From contig NZ_WHLY01000002.1 in assembly GCF_009296315.1 (NCBI RefSeq), positions 6,174,501-6,238,500 of the forward strand: 64,000 nt of DNA. Reading direction: 5' to 3'. This stretch comes from Salmonirosea aquatica. Lineage in GTDB: Bacteria > Bacteroidota > Bacteroidia > Cytophagales > Spirosomataceae. Positions 25,368-35,067 of this stretch are shown here, piece by piece (within the stretch, counting starts at the first letter, position 1; each line of letters starts with the position of its first letter). The notes below the pieces were generated by a model. It worked only from the letters and a program-made list of their open reading frames with translations. It was not told the origin of the DNA and searched no databases. The translations under genes were made by a program, and so were the position numbers.

Positions 25368-26507
25368 TCAGTCTATTACACGGAACAGTCGGTTCCAACG
25401 GATTTTATTGGAAAAACTGGTAGGATTTGGATCAATTGACATCCAGACGAATACGGCTTTGCCTACTATATGATCTTTTGGCACAAAGCCCCAGTAACGT
25501 GAGTCGGCAGAATTATGGCGGTTATCACCCATCATGAAGTAATAGTCCTGCTTGAAGGTGTACCCATCAATGGCTTTTCCATCCACAGTCACTTTGCCCT
25601 CGCTGACCTCCACATTTTCATTGCCTTCGTAATACTTGATTACATTGCCATAAAAGGCCACGTTCTCAGGGGTCAGCTGGATGGTCACGCCTTCCTTAGG
25701 TACGGTAATGGGGCCGTAATTGTCACGGTTCCATTTGATCAGGGATGATGAAGGATACAGTGAAGGTTCGCTGATATCGGCCGGAGCTACCACCTGCCGT
25801 ACATCCCGTACAAAATCGTACTCCTTGAGCTTGGCGGCCTTGTCAACCGTGGTGTATACAATATACCCTGACTCATCATTGGTCGGAATGGTGTCATTGT
25901 AAGTCTCGGTATAGGTACTGAACTCCGAAATATCGTTCTCCCGGAACACCTTGTCCTCATTTACCGCCGTCGTAGTTGACACAAAGTACTCGTTCTCTAA
26001 CCGGACCGGATTTTCCATTGGTTTTCCGTTCAGAAATACCTGGGCATTGCGTATTTCCACTTTGTCGCCAGGGGTACCTATACAGCGCTTGATGTAATTG
26101 GTTTTCAAATCAACGGGATGCTGCAATTCGGGGGGATAATTAAATACGACCACATCACCACTTTTCACCTCCGAGAATCCCGGCAGCCGGTACTGGGGCA
26201 GCTGGATCCAGTCCAGGTAGGAAGGTATGTCGGTGCCCCAGATGGTCTGGTGGGTCAGGGGTACCTGAAGCGGGGTTTTAGGCGTACGGGTACCATAATG
26301 CAGTTTACTGACAAATAGGAAATCGCCCACCAGCAGGCTATTCTCCATCGAAGGCGTCGGAATAGTGAAAGCTTCCATGAACAGCCAGCGGATGAGTGTG
26401 GCGGCCACAACGGCAAACACGATGGAATCGAGCCACTCGCGGAAAGCCGATTTCTTTTTAACAGGAGTCGAAGTGCGAGGTTTATAAATTTCTTTTTCTA
26501 AGGCCAT
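25368..26507 (-). CDS. lepB: Signal peptidase I
   Basis: 379 aa. One N-terminal membrane helix (LDSIVFAVVAATLIRWLFMEAF) is followed directly by the catalytic Ser motif TIPTPSMENSLLVGDFLFVSK. The catalytic Lys lies in NYIKRCIGTPGDKVEI, and box E is MGDNRHNSADSRYWGFVP. Between the Lys motif and box E is an insertion of about 150 residues, as usual in Bacteroidota signal peptidases. It cleaves signal peptides on the outer face of the inner membrane. It sits downstream of dapB in the order typical of this phylum. Confidence 0.96.
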   Translation of the reverse strand: MALEKEIYKPRTSTPVKKKSAFREWLDSIVFAVVAATLIRWLFMEAFTIPTPSMENSLLVGDFLFVSKLHYGTRTPKTPLQVPLTHQTIWGTDIPSYLDWIQLPQYRLPGFSEVKSGDVVVFNYPPELQHPVDLKTNYIKRCIGTPGDKVEIRNAQVFLNGKPMENPVRLENEYFVSTTTAVNEDKVFRENDISEFSTYTETYNDTIPTNDESGYIVYTTVDKAAKLKEYDFVRDVRQVVAPADISEPSLYPSSSLIKWNRDNYGPITVPKEGVTIQLTPENVAFYGNVIKYYEGNENVEVSEGKVTVDGKAIDGYTFKQDYYFMMGDNRHNSADSRYWGFVPKDHIVGKAVFVWMSIDPNPTSFSNKIRWNRLFRVID

Positions 26508-26562
26508 GAGTTAATGAATGTTTCAGGAGGTGTAAAGATACGGACTCGAAATTAGTTTCGTA

Positions 26563-27282
26563 TTAAATTGTATTTCCCAACAGATCGTCCATGCCGAATA
26601 CCCCCTGCTTCCCCCGTAACCATTCGGCGGCAACCACAGCACCCAGTGCAAAACCCTGACGGCTGTGGGCGGTATGTGATATTTCGAGGGTATCCACTTC
26701 CGATTGATATGTGACAATATGGGTACCGGGTACCTCACCGTCCCGTTCTGCCAGAATGGGGACGTGGTTCTCTTTTTGCTCGGGCAGTAGGCTCCATCCC
26801 TGGATTTCGCTGTTCTCTAACCGGACGCCTTCGGCCAGGGTTATGGCTGTACCACTGGGAGCATCTACTTTATGAATATGGTGGATTTCCTTCATGGACA
26901 CTGCATAAGGCTGGTTTTTCATCAGGCGGGCCAGGGTACGGTTGAGCCGAAAAAACAGATTGACCCCAATGCTGTAATTGGAAGCATAAAAAAAAGCACC
27001 GCCTTTTTCGGAAGTTAGACCTTCGATTTCTCCTTTGAAATCAAGCCATCCCGTAGTACCACTCACCACAGGCCATCCCTTTTCCAGGCAAAGCTTAATG
27101 TTGGCATAGGCGGCTTCGGGGGCACTGAATTCAATGGCGACATCCACCGATTCGGCGGGCAGTACTTCCAGTTCACTGAGGTTGTTGATGTCGATTTTTC
27201 CGGCGATGTGATGGCCACGTTCCAAAGCGATCTGCTCAATGGCTTTGCCCATTTTCCCGTATCCCAGGAGAAGTATGTTCAT
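26563..27282 (-). CDS. dapB: 4-hydroxy-tetrahydrodipicolinate reductase
   Basis: 239 aa, the short form usual in Bacteroidota. The N-terminal dinucleotide-binding fold is MNILLLGYGKMGKAIEQIA. The GTTGW segment near 75-80 and the substrate-binding motif EIHHIHKVDAPSGTA near 130-144 are intact. It reduces the dihydrodipicolinate precursor with NAD(P)H in lysine and diaminopimelate synthesis, in the cytoplasm. A 100-bp gap separates it from DUF5683 upstream and 55 bp from lepB downstream. Confidence 0.96.
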   Translation of the reverse strand: MNILLLGYGKMGKAIEQIALERGHHIAGKIDINNLSELEVLPAESVDVAIEFSAPEAAYANIKLCLEKGWPVVSGTTGWLDFKGEIEGLTSEKGGAFFYASNYSIGVNLFFRLNRTLARLMKNQPYAVSMKEIHHIHKVDAPSGTAITLAEGVRLENSEIQGWSLLPEQKENHVPILAERDGEVPGTHIVTYQSEVDTLEISHTAHSRQGFALGAVVAAEWLRGKQGVFGMDDLLGNTI

Positions 27283-27383
27283 ATAACTAATTCTGACCGG
27301 GTCACCGGTGCGATTAATGACTGTTGAAGTGAGTTAATTTCCGATACGCTAAGACTCACAATCATTTAGGTTAAAGAAGTGCA

Positions 27384-28078
27384 TCAAAAACCAATGACCA
27401 GTTTAATGCCCGGCGCGGTTTGAGCCATGAAGGTACGCTCCGCCGACGGTTCGATGCGCAGCGTGAGATCCTCATTCATGTTTGCATTGAAATTCTTCAG
27501 GTGGGCAGCCACATTGGCCTCCACCGCCGTAAGAGCATATACTACCGCCAAAATCACGAAGCCATACTCACGATAGCGACGATAGAAAGTCTTTCCCCGC
27601 TTGACCTGGTCAAGCGACAATGAGCGATACTCGTTATCGGTCCGAATGTACACCTCATAGGTTTCTTTATTCACCGGATTGCCGTTGGCGTCCACCGAAG
27701 AAAGGTAGGGTTTCAGAAAATCATGGTATCGCACGGTATTCCAATAAATCATATACCCCGCCCCCCAAAGCCAGCGTAGACAAAGGGTAGCTTCCAGTAA
27801 TCACGGTTGTAGATTTGTCCGGCACTGGGAAGGATCAACGAGAATATCGCGGATTTTTTGGGCACGGGCATACGAGCCCCCGTCCTGATGGTAGCAGGTA
27901 TTGTATCCTGCTCAAGGGCAGCCAAGTTATCCGGCCGCAGCACTTCCTTAATTACCGGCCGTACCGTATCCTTGACGACCGCAGGTACCACCGTCTTCGG
28001 CAACTGTTCCGAGGGTACCGTCTGTGCTCCCGCCCGAAAGCAGAGCAACACCATCACAATCCACAACCCCTTTTTCAA
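27384..28078 (-). pseudogene. DUF5683 protein gene, interrupted by a one-base deletion
   Basis: Two overlapping frames together encode one DUF5683 protein of about 231 aa. The first (27749-28078) has a signal peptide, then KKSAIFSLILPSAGQIYNRDYWKLPFVYAGFGG. The second continues with YMIYWNTVRYHDFLKPYL through YRRYREYGFVILAVVYALTAVEANVAAHL to the end. Adding one G in the G6-C-G4 run (27756-27766) restores the family's GYMIYWN junction. The family is a conserved secreted/membrane protein of unknown function located between parB and dapB in Bacteroidota. A sequencing or assembly error in the homopolymer is as likely as a true mutation. Confidence 0.85.
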
Positions 28079-29000
28079 CCTTTGTTTTCAAAATTTAATG
28101 TACCCAGAATCCTGTCCAGTTCTTCCTGTGAAGTAAAGGGAATTTTGATTTCACCCTTATGGTTGTCATCGCTTTTGATGGAAACCTTAGATCCAAAGTA
28201 GGAAGAAAGTCGGAATTGTAACGATCTGATTTCCTGTTTGATTGTCTGGATACGGCGATTGTTTTCACCGGCATCCACCACCATGGACAGTTTACGCACT
28301 TCTTCTTCTACTTTGCGCACCGACCAGCCTTCTTCCATAATCTTGCGGAAAATTTTCAGTTGGCTTTCCAAATCATCAATCGTAATCAGGGCACGGGCGT
28401 GGCCCATGCTGATCTGGTTGTCGCGCAGGGCAGCCTGAATAGTGGGGGTAGCTTCAGGAGCCGGATGTAGTTATTGACTGTCGTGCGGTTCTTACCCACA
28501 CGGTCACCGAGTTCCTCCTGCTTCAGATTACACTCGTGGATCAGGCGCTGGTAGCTTAGGGCTATTTCTATGGCGTTGAGGTTTTCACGCTGAATGTTCT
28601 CGATCAGAGCCATTTCCAGCATCTGCTGGTCATCGGCCGTCCGGATATAGGCCGGAATCCGCTGCATACCAATGGACTTGGATGCCTGCAAACGCCGCTC
28701 CCCGGAAATCAGCTGGTACTTATCCTTGCTCATCTGGCGTACCGTGATGGGCTGGATAATTCCCTGCACCCGAATCGAGTCGGCTAATTCCTGTAATGCC
28801 TCCTGGTCGAAATTGGAGCGCGGCTGGTAAGGATTGGCCTCGATAAAATCGACGTCAATTTCATTCATCGAACTGATCGTCTCATAGGGAGGCGTCCGTC
28901 CGGAGGGTTTATTGGAATTTACCGAATCCGAGTCTTGTAAAAGCGCCCCTAATCCCCTACCCAAACCTACCATCCTTTTATTCTTATTGGTATTTTCCAT
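28075..29000 (-). pseudogene. parB: Chromosome partitioning protein ParB, apparent frameshift
   Basis: The first part (28386-29000) has the ParB N-terminal domain: LGRGLGALL, NPYQPR, LADSIRVQGIIQPITVR, GERRLQAS, ENIQRENLNAIEIA, then the helix-turn-helix to NNYIRLLKLPP. Then the frame breaks. One extra C in the C5 run (28444-28448) gives LPPTIQAALRDNQISMGHARALI, the standard family sequence, and the remaining 110 residues (28075-28407) follow. ParB binds parS sites and, with ParA, segregates origins. The gene is usually needed for normal growth, so a sequence error is favoured over real loss. It abuts parA upstream and DUF5683 downstream (four-base overlap). Confidence 0.88.
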
Positions 29001-29044
29001 ACTGCACTGTGATTTAAATTAAATTCACGAGACTCAGCCTACCA

Positions 29045-29842
29045 TTAGCTTATTCCCACCGGCTGATCCTGAGATAGATATCCATTTTTTGTCAATATTT
29101 CACGCGCCAGGTTCAGGTAGCTGATTGCCCCCTTGCTGTCTGCATCCTGGGCCAGCACCGGTACTCCGTAACTAGGCGACTCACTCAGGCGGACATTCCG
29201 GGGAATAATGGTGTCGAAAACCATGGTCTGGAAATGCGTGGTAACTTCGTTCACGACCTGATTCGACAACCGCAACCGCAGATCATACATCGTCAGCAGA
29301 ATGCCCTCGATAGATAGATTGGTATTCAACCGGGATTGAATGATCGTGATCGTATTGAGTAGCTTACCCAGGCCTTCCAGCGCAAAGTACTCACACTGCA
29401 CCGGAATGATTACTGAATCGGCTGCGGTCAGACAGTTGATTGTAATCAGCCCCAGGGAGGGTGAGCAGTCGATGATGATAAAATCATAATCGTCGCGGAT
29501 ACCAAGGAGGGCGTCTTTCATCCGATCTTCCCGATTCTTGATGTTAATCATTTCGATTTCGGCCCCAACCAAATCAATATGGGAAGGCAGCAAATCGAGA
29601 TTAGGGAAATCAGTCTGGATGATGGTGTCGCGGGTACGGATCCCTTCTACCATGCATTCGTAAATACTATATTCTATTTCCTTGGGATTGAAACCCAGCC
29701 CCGAAGTAGAGTTAGCCTGCGGATCAGCGTCCACTATCAATGTCCTGAATTCCAGCGCCGCCAAACTAGCCGCCAGATTGATGGCCGTGGTGGTTTTACC
29801 GACTCCTCCTTTTTGATTGGCAATTGCAATTACTTTACCCAT
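29045..29842 (-). CDS. parA: Chromosome partitioning ATPase ParA/Soj
   Basis: 265 aa. The deviant Walker A motif [16 protein letters not shown] is at residues 9-24, [13 protein letters not shown] near 39-51, and the Walker B strand [19 protein letters not shown] near 117-135. It forms ATP-dependent dimers that bind DNA and interact with ParB for origin segregation, in the cytoplasm. It is complete and starts with ATG. parB follows 44 bp downstream on the same strand. Two half-matches to parS lie just upstream (29899 and 30003). Confidence 0.96.
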   Translation of the reverse strand: MGKVIAIANQKGGVGKTTTAINLAASLAALEFRTLIVDADPQANSTSGLGFNPKEIEYSIYECMVEGIRTRDTIIQTDFPNLDLLPSHIDLVGAEIEMINIKNREDRMKDALLGIRDDYDFIIIDCSPSLGLITINCLTAADSVIIPVQCEYFALEGLGKLLNTITIIQSRLNTNLSIEGILLTMYDLRLRLSNQVVNEVTTHFQTMVFDTIIPRNVRLSESPSYGVPVLAQDADSKGAISYLNLAREILTKNGYLSQDQPVGIS

Positions 29843-30006
29843 TGTCTAGTTAGTTACCAGCCTCAAATTTCATCTATTCACGGCAAATACCCAAGAAATG
29901 TTCCACGGAGTTTTAAGCCAAAATCGTTAAGTCTTGGCAGCTAACAGCTTACAGAGCAATATTTCTTTTGAGTGCCCCGCAGGTCGGGTTAAAAATGCGC
30001 ACTGTT

Positions 30007-31026
30007 TCACGCCCACACTTTGGTACCTTCTGTGCAGTTCTTGCACATTTCGATTTCGGAGCGCGACCGTATGAGGGTTTGCCGGAAATCCCGGTATAGG
30101 TTTCCCCGCCACAACTCCCTGAATGTTTGCTTCTTCATGTCACCCAAACGGTGGTGAGCATCTTTATCAAAACAGCACGGTACCACCAGCCCGTCCCAGG
30201 TAATAACACAGGAATGCCACATTTTCCAGCAGTGGTTCACAAACTCATTTTTGATGGAATACCCCTCCCCCGTTTTCTCATAGCGCGAATATTTGTCGAT
30301 CGTCGGAATCAGCTCCGACCCTTGTTCATAATCGTAAATCTGGGCGGTTTTCAGCCCTACTTCGTCTACGCCCATCTCCCGAGCCAGCTGCTTCACTTCT
30401 TCAATCTGATGCTCATTGGGTTTTACCACCAGAAATTGAAAAATAGTATGCGGGGTACTTGATCCTAGTTTTTTTTTCCATTTGATGATGTTCCGGGTAC
30501 CTTCCAGAACTTTTTCAAGCTTGCCCCCGATACGGTACTGTTGATAGACCTCTTGCGTGGTACCGTCAATTGAAATTATCAGGCGATCCAGTCCCGACTC
30601 CACAGTCTGGCGGGCTTTTTCATCGGTAAGGTAGTGGGCATTGGTCGAGGTAGCGGTATAGATTCCCTTATCGTGGGCATATTGTACCAATTCAAAAAAA
30701 GAGGGGTGCAGGTAGGGTTCGCCCTGAAAATAAAAAATCAGATAGAGCAACCGGTCAGCGAGCTCATCGATGGTTCGTTTGTACAAATCAGCCTCCATCA
30801 TGCCCGTAGGCCGGGTAAAAGACCGGAGTCCGCTGGGACATTCGGGGCAGCGCAGGTTGCAGGAGGTGGTGGGTTCAAAACTAATAGCAATGGGCATACC
30901 ATAGTGCGTGGCCTGGCCCGATAGCTTGGAATACCAGTAACTACCCACCACCTGCAAAGCATTCCAGGCGCGTAGGGGTGTGACTTTTGACATCAAGTTC
31001 AACCCGTCTTTCCAATTCTTGTTCAT
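30007..31026 (-). CDS. Radical SAM/SPASM domain protein
   Basis: 339 aa. The radical SAM iron-sulfur motif CNLRCPEC (CxxxCxxC) is near residues 56-63. FYFQGEPYLHP contains the GEP-type SAM-binding motif. The C-terminal SPASM region has HCWKMWHSC, VPCCFD and MCKNC, giving enough cysteines for an auxiliary 4Fe-4S cluster. Members modify peptides, cofactors or sugars. No small precursor peptide gene is apparent next to it, so a peptide maturase role is not supported locally. It is 79 bp after the GH13-like gene on the same strand and 164 bp upstream of parA. Confidence 0.9.
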   Translation of the reverse strand: MNKNWKDGLNLMSKVTPLRAWNALQVVGSYWYSKLSGQATHYGMPIAISFEPTTSCNLRCPECPSGLRSFTRPTGMMEADLYKRTIDELADRLLYLIFYFQGEPYLHPSFFELVQYAHDKGIYTATSTNAHYLTDEKARQTVESGLDRLIISIDGTTQEVYQQYRIGGKLEKVLEGTRNIIKWKKKLGSSTPHTIFQFLVVKPNEHQIEEVKQLAREMGVDEVGLKTAQIYDYEQGSELIPTIDKYSRYEKTGEGYSIKNEFVNHCWKMWHSCVITWDGLVVPCCFDKDAHHRLGDMKKQTFRELWRGNLYRDFRQTLIRSRSEIEMCKNCTEGTKVWA

Positions 31027-31105
31027 GTCTACTCGTTCACGTTAGGTATTATAGAGCATTCTTTCATTTGCTACATTCGGTCGCGGCAGGGATACGATCG
31101 CTGTC

Positions 31106-33160
31106 CTAGGTTACTGGCAAAGCTAGGCGATAAATCCGGCATTCGTCAGGAAGCAAAGGGGGAAGCGTGTAAAATATTCCATTACCACTAGGCGTGTCCT
31201 TCCCGGCTTCAGACGCTGTGGTGTACAACAATTGCGGGATAATTCCAGTTTGTTTCTGGCCAATGGAAATATGCCGGGTGATATCCGTGCCGTTCAGATT
31301 ACAAAGAAACAGATAGTCCCCGATGCACCAGGCAATATAAAAGCAACTCAAGGTAGGGTCAGGATAAGCCAGCCATTCAACGGGGCGACCGGAAAAGTGC
31401 GGCACCAGTACTTCCGCCCACTCTCTGAGGCGTGTGATGCAATAAAAATGTTGTCGGTTTTGTCCCCATTGATAGGGTCCGGTGGTCACTTTATCCGATT
31501 CGGAGGGATCGGAAATCTGAAATACGAAGAGCTTACTGTAGGCTTCGTTGGGAGCCCGTTGCTTATGCATGCCCCTCAGTTCAAACCCCGCCCCTACATA
31601 GGAGGGTAGTTCAGGCATGAACAGGGCCACAAAATAGCGGACCAGATTTCCAGTCTGGTAAAAGCTATCGAAGCGGGGATCATCCTTATCAGCCGTAATT
31701 ACGGTAAAACTAGGCTTAAAAGTCCGGGTATAGGCTATATCGAGGTACTGACGAAATCGGGTTGTAAACAAGGCAGAGCCGACGACCGTGGATTGCAGAT
31801 CGCCCAGCGTCACTTCGGCCCCAATCATTTCCAGATGCGCAATTTCGTCACCATAGCTCATATAATCGGGCGCGCCCAGAAACGACTCCGCAAAGAAAGC
31901 AAAGTACCCGCACCCCTCGCTGACAATGTGGCGCTTCACATAAGCCAGCAGGTCGTAATAGGACGGCAGTTGGGAAGGTACCCCCTCCTGGCGCATCTGT
32001 ACGTGGGTCATGTCTCCCCGCATGAAGTCGAAATTATATTTTTGGCGGCAATCGGCATAGTTCCGGGCTACGTATTCCCATACCTCGATTATAGGGCGCT
32101 CAAAATCAAGCTCCCAATAAAGGTTGCTGTCTTTACTGTTGAAAAGCCGATATCGGGTCAGGGGGCCAAACACCCTTGACATTTGCTGAGGTTCGTCAAA
32201 TTCGTACTGGTACCAGCGACAGCCGGCTTCGTCCACAGTATAGTGATTTGGATTCAAATGAAGTACCCGATAAGGCGGGGCCATGGTCATGGGCAACGTC
32301 TCGTAGCCTTCGGCGATCACATACCGCATCAGCGCCACCCGGCGACGCTGGCGATCCCCATAGTTGGCCGGATGGCCGAATAGCATCCTTAACCGAGATT
32401 CCTGGGTAATATCACTTTCATCTGTCAAGAAAAAAGCCGGGAAATCGGGCAATTCTGAACCATCGGCCGTACCGAATTCTTGCAGAAAAGCATAAACCAA
32501 CTGCTCTACCTCCCGCCATAGTTCTTCTTTGTGATCCAACAGGTACCCCTCCCGCTGCCGTACCCACTCGAAGAAACGAGGATTGGCCAGTACCATCTCC
32601 GAAAACCGATCCGTATGAGGAATCACGTCCATACCCACGGCAAATCCCATGGCGTGCAGTAGATTGATGGTAGCTTTAAGCTGCGCGTCCGGTGTATTTA
32701 GTCCCGGCATCATTGCATGCAGTTCAGCAGAAAAAAATTCAGGATTAATTTCCCAGCTTACCATGCCGTACAGGCTTCCCACCACCCCGGGCTCCCAGAT
32801 GGGCAACAGGTGAATGGAGTCATGAAAAGCCGGTAAGGTGAGGGCGTATTTAACAACGTTAAAAAAACTCCCGACCGTTCTCACGTTGATACCTACCATT
32901 CGGGATGATTTCAGCCAGTTCCCGTTCACTTCGCCGCAGCACGAACTTTCTAGGGTAGATTCGGCCTGTAGCGCTTTTTGTACAGTATCGGCTCCCAGGC
33001 GACGGCTGAGTATTTCCACCACCTGGTAGGCCGTTAATAATTGGGCACTTCCAGGATCGAGCCCTACGATAAAACTCCTCTTTCCCCGTTCATAGTCGGC
33101 TACGGAGGTAGGGCCAAAGCCAGACTCCGGATCTGCGGCTGGGGAAAAAATATCAGGCAT
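31106..33160 (-). CDS. GH13-like (alpha-amylase superfamily) protein
   Basis: 684 aa, no signal peptide, so cytoplasmic. Motifs consistent with a GH13 (beta/alpha)8 barrel: GSLYGMVSWEINPEFF, then GMDVIPHTD (region I), YNFDFMRGDMTHV (region II, candidate nucleophile Asp in RGD), YFAFFAES (region III, candidate acid/base Glu) and TVITADKDDPR (region IV, Asp). The N-terminal 90 residues and the C-terminal 100 residues fit no domain I recognise. The spacing is looser than in ordinary amylases, so it may be a transferase or a diverged hydrolase. The substrate cannot be predicted. It lies upstream of the radical SAM gene and diverges from the flavoprotein at 33231. Confidence 0.7.
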   Translation of the reverse strand: MPDIFSPAADPESGFGPTSVADYERGKRSFIVGLDPGSAQLLTAYQVVEILSRRLGADTVQKALQAESTLESSCCGEVNGNWLKSSRMVGINVRTVGSFFNVVKYALTLPAFHDSIHLLPIWEPGVVGSLYGMVSWEINPEFFSAELHAMMPGLNTPDAQLKATINLLHAMGFAVGMDVIPHTDRFSEMVLANPRFFEWVRQREGYLLDHKEELWREVEQLVYAFLQEFGTADGSELPDFPAFFLTDESDITQESRLRMLFGHPANYGDRQRRRVALMRYVIAEGYETLPMTMAPPYRVLHLNPNHYTVDEAGCRWYQYEFDEPQQMSRVFGPLTRYRLFNSKDSNLYWELDFERPIIEVWEYVARNYADCRQKYNFDFMRGDMTHVQMRQEGVPSQLPSYYDLLAYVKRHIVSEGCGYFAFFAESFLGAPDYMSYGDEIAHLEMIGAEVTLGDLQSTVVGSALFTTRFRQYLDIAYTRTFKPSFTVITADKDDPRFDSFYQTGNLVRYFVALFMPELPSYVGAGFELRGMHKQRAPNEAYSKLFVFQISDPSESDKVTTGPYQWGQNRQHFYCITRLREWAEVLVPHFSGRPVEWLAYPDPTLSCFYIAWCIGDYLFLCNLNGTDITRHISIGQKQTGIIPQLLYTTASEAGKDTPSGNGIFYTLPPLLPDECRIYRLALPVT

Positions 33161-33230
33161 ACGGATTAGATGAACAATTAGGCAGAAAACAGATTGTATT
33201 GTTTTGCGAAACTAACAAAATCACATTAGA

Positions 33231-34355
33231 ATGAATTACCCGGTCGTGATTATTGGTGGGGGACTGGCCGGCCTGATCAGTGGAATCGAATTGGCTCGTG
33301 GCGGCATCCGCGTGCTTCTGATCGAACGCAAATCCTACCCCTATCATAAGGTCTGCGGGGAGTATGTTTCCAATGAGGTATTGCCCTATCTCAAATCGCT
33401 GGGCCTCGATCCGGCCGCATTAGGTGCCGCACGGATATCTAATTTTCGCTTTACCTCGCCCAAAGGTTCAGTGCTGGATACAAAACTCGACCTGGGGGGC
33501 TTTGGGGTAAGTCGCTACATTCTGGATCAAGCCCTGTATCGCTTAGCCCTGAAAGCCGGGGTGGACTTCAGATTGAATACCACGGTAACCAAAGTAGACT
33601 GGCTGGAAGAGCATTTTGAAATCAATACTGCTGACGGAGGTACCTACACCAGTGAAATCGCCATCGGGGCCTACGGCAAACGCGCCCGGCTTGACCGCCA
33701 GTTAGGTCGTGGTTTTATGGAAAAAGAATCACCCTACGTCGGGATAAAGTACCATATCCGGGGCGACTTCCCCAGAAATGTCATCGCCCTGCACAACTTT
33801 AAAAACGGCTACTGCGGCATGTCGGCCATTGAGGATGACAAGCAGTGTCTCTGCTACCTCACTGAACGCACCAATCTCCGGCAAGCGGGAAGCATTCCCG
33901 AAATGGAACGGAATATTTTATCCAAAAACCCCCATCTGGAAGCTATTTTTTCCAATGCCGAATTCCTGTATGCCAAACCCGAGGTGATCAACGAGATTTC
34001 GTTTGCTCCCAAAAATTGCATAGAAAACCACCTACTGATGGTCGGAGACAGCGCCGGGCTGATCACCCCGCTTTGTGGTAATGGCATGGCTATGGCCATA
34101 CGGGCGGGGAACATGGTGGCTCATGAAGTGAAGCTTTATTTCCAGCAACACCGTTCCCGTTCCGAATTGGAAGGTACCTACCGGAAATCCTGGCAACGGG
34201 AGTTCGCGAGTAGGCTCCTTGTAGGGCGGGCAGTCCAAAAAGTTTTCGGCCGGGAGGTACTTTCCGAGCTGGCCTTAGGCTTTTTTCGACTTGCGCCCCC
34301 TTTATTGAATGTAGTAATCAAAGGTACCCACGGAAAATTGATGAGGTTAGAATAA
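33231..34355 (+). CDS. FAD-dependent oxidoreductase, geranylgeranyl-reductase-like
   Basis: 374 aa. The N-terminal FAD-binding motif VVIIGGGLAGLISGIELA is at residues 5-22. CGEYVSNEV near 42-50 is typical of the geranylgeranyl reductase/CbrA-like subgroup. LMVGDSAGLITPLCGNGMAMAI near 267-288 contacts the flavin. Such enzymes reduce isoprenoid or hydroxylate polyketide-like substrates. No polyketide synthase or isoprenoid gene is adjacent, so the substrate is open. Its start is 70 bp from the divergent GH13-like gene. It converges with the Lrp gene. Confidence 0.87.
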   Translation: MNYPVVIIGGGLAGLISGIELARGGIRVLLIERKSYPYHKVCGEYVSNEVLPYLKSLGLDPAALGAARISNFRFTSPKGSVLDTKLDLGGFGVSRYILDQALYRLALKAGVDFRLNTTVTKVDWLEEHFEINTADGGTYTSEIAIGAYGKRARLDRQLGRGFMEKESPYVGIKYHIRGDFPRNVIALHNFKNGYCGMSAIEDDKQCLCYLTERTNLRQAGSIPEMERNILSKNPHLEAIFSNAEFLYAKPEVINEISFAPKNCIENHLLMVGDSAGLITPLCGNGMAMAIRAGNMVAHEVKLYFQQHRSRSELEGTYRKSWQREFASRLLVGRAVQKVFGREVLSELALGFFRLAPPLLNVVIKGTHGKLMRLE

Positions 34356-34411
34356 TCTAAAACACGTTTGGATTTTGGTCAAAACCAAAGATCAGTCGTT
34401 AGTCTACCTAT

Positions 34412-34870
34412 TCAAATGGGTAATTCCGTCGTACTTTTTACCTCCGACATGACAAAGAAACTGCTAATGTGCAGCACGCTTTTCAATACCGACAGGTTTT
34501 GCTGGTAAAAGGTATTATACCCCTCCACGTCGTCGGCTACAACTTTGAGCAGATAATCAAAATTGCCAGATACCACACTGCATTCCAGCACTTCGGGCAA
34601 GCGTGCCACTGTTTCATTGAACTCCTCGAAGCTTTCTTTTCTTTGCTTGTCAAGCGTGACATTACAAAATACTATCAGCGACTTCCCAAGTTTCCGACGG
34701 TTCAGCAGGGCTACATAGCGGTCAATAAAGCCCTCACGCTCCAATTTTCGGATGCGGTCGTGAACCGGGGTGATCGATAAGTTGATACGGGAAGCGATTT
34801 CTTTAATGGTGAGCTGCGAGTTGGATTGCAGCAACCGTAGAATGGTGCGGTCTGTAGCATCAGGATTCAT
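34412..34870 (-). CDS. Lrp/AsnC-family transcriptional regulator
   Basis: 152 aa. The N-terminal helix-turn-helix reads DRTILRLLQSNSQLTIKEIASRINLSITPVHDRIRKLEREGFIDRY. A RAM-type alpha/beta ligand-binding domain follows from about 65 to 145. These proteins form octamers that sense amino acids. It is divergent from alanine dehydrogenase with a 197-bp gap, so it probably regulates ald in response to alanine or a similar amino acid, as Lrp-type AldR does in mycobacteria (inference from context). Confidence 0.94.
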   Translation of the reverse strand: MNPDATDRTILRLLQSNSQLTIKEIASRINLSITPVHDRIRKLEREGFIDRYVALLNRRKLGKSLIVFCNVTLDKQRKESFEEFNETVARLPEVLECSVVSGNFDYLLKVVADDVEGYNTFYQQNLSVLKSVLHISSFFVMSEVKSTTELPI

Positions 34871-34998
34871 GAAAAGTCATTTTTTTTGTTCAAAGAATGG
34901 CAATTATCAAAATAAAGAAAAATTGCAGCCCAAAATCGATAAGCACAGTTAAATTTCCTGTATTTTCTACTAGACAAAGGCTTTAATTCTGAACTTGG

Positions 34999-35006
34999 TA
35001 CTTTTG
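34999..35006 (+). promoter_or_regulatory. Promoter -7 element of ald
   Basis: TACTTTTG, an exact TAnnTTTG match, with a leader of about 55 bases to the ATG at 35068. It lies in the Lrp-ald gap, where an Lrp operator would be expected. Confidence 0.55.
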
Positions 35007-35067
35007 TACGCAATTAGACTTACTTTATAGGTATACCTAGATTCTTCACTAAACCACTCGTAACACT

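Noticed and set aside
34370-34390. Small inverted repeat TTTGGT/ACCAAA between the flavoprotein and Lrp genes
   Set aside because: Six A/T-rich pairs and no T tract; not a credible terminator.
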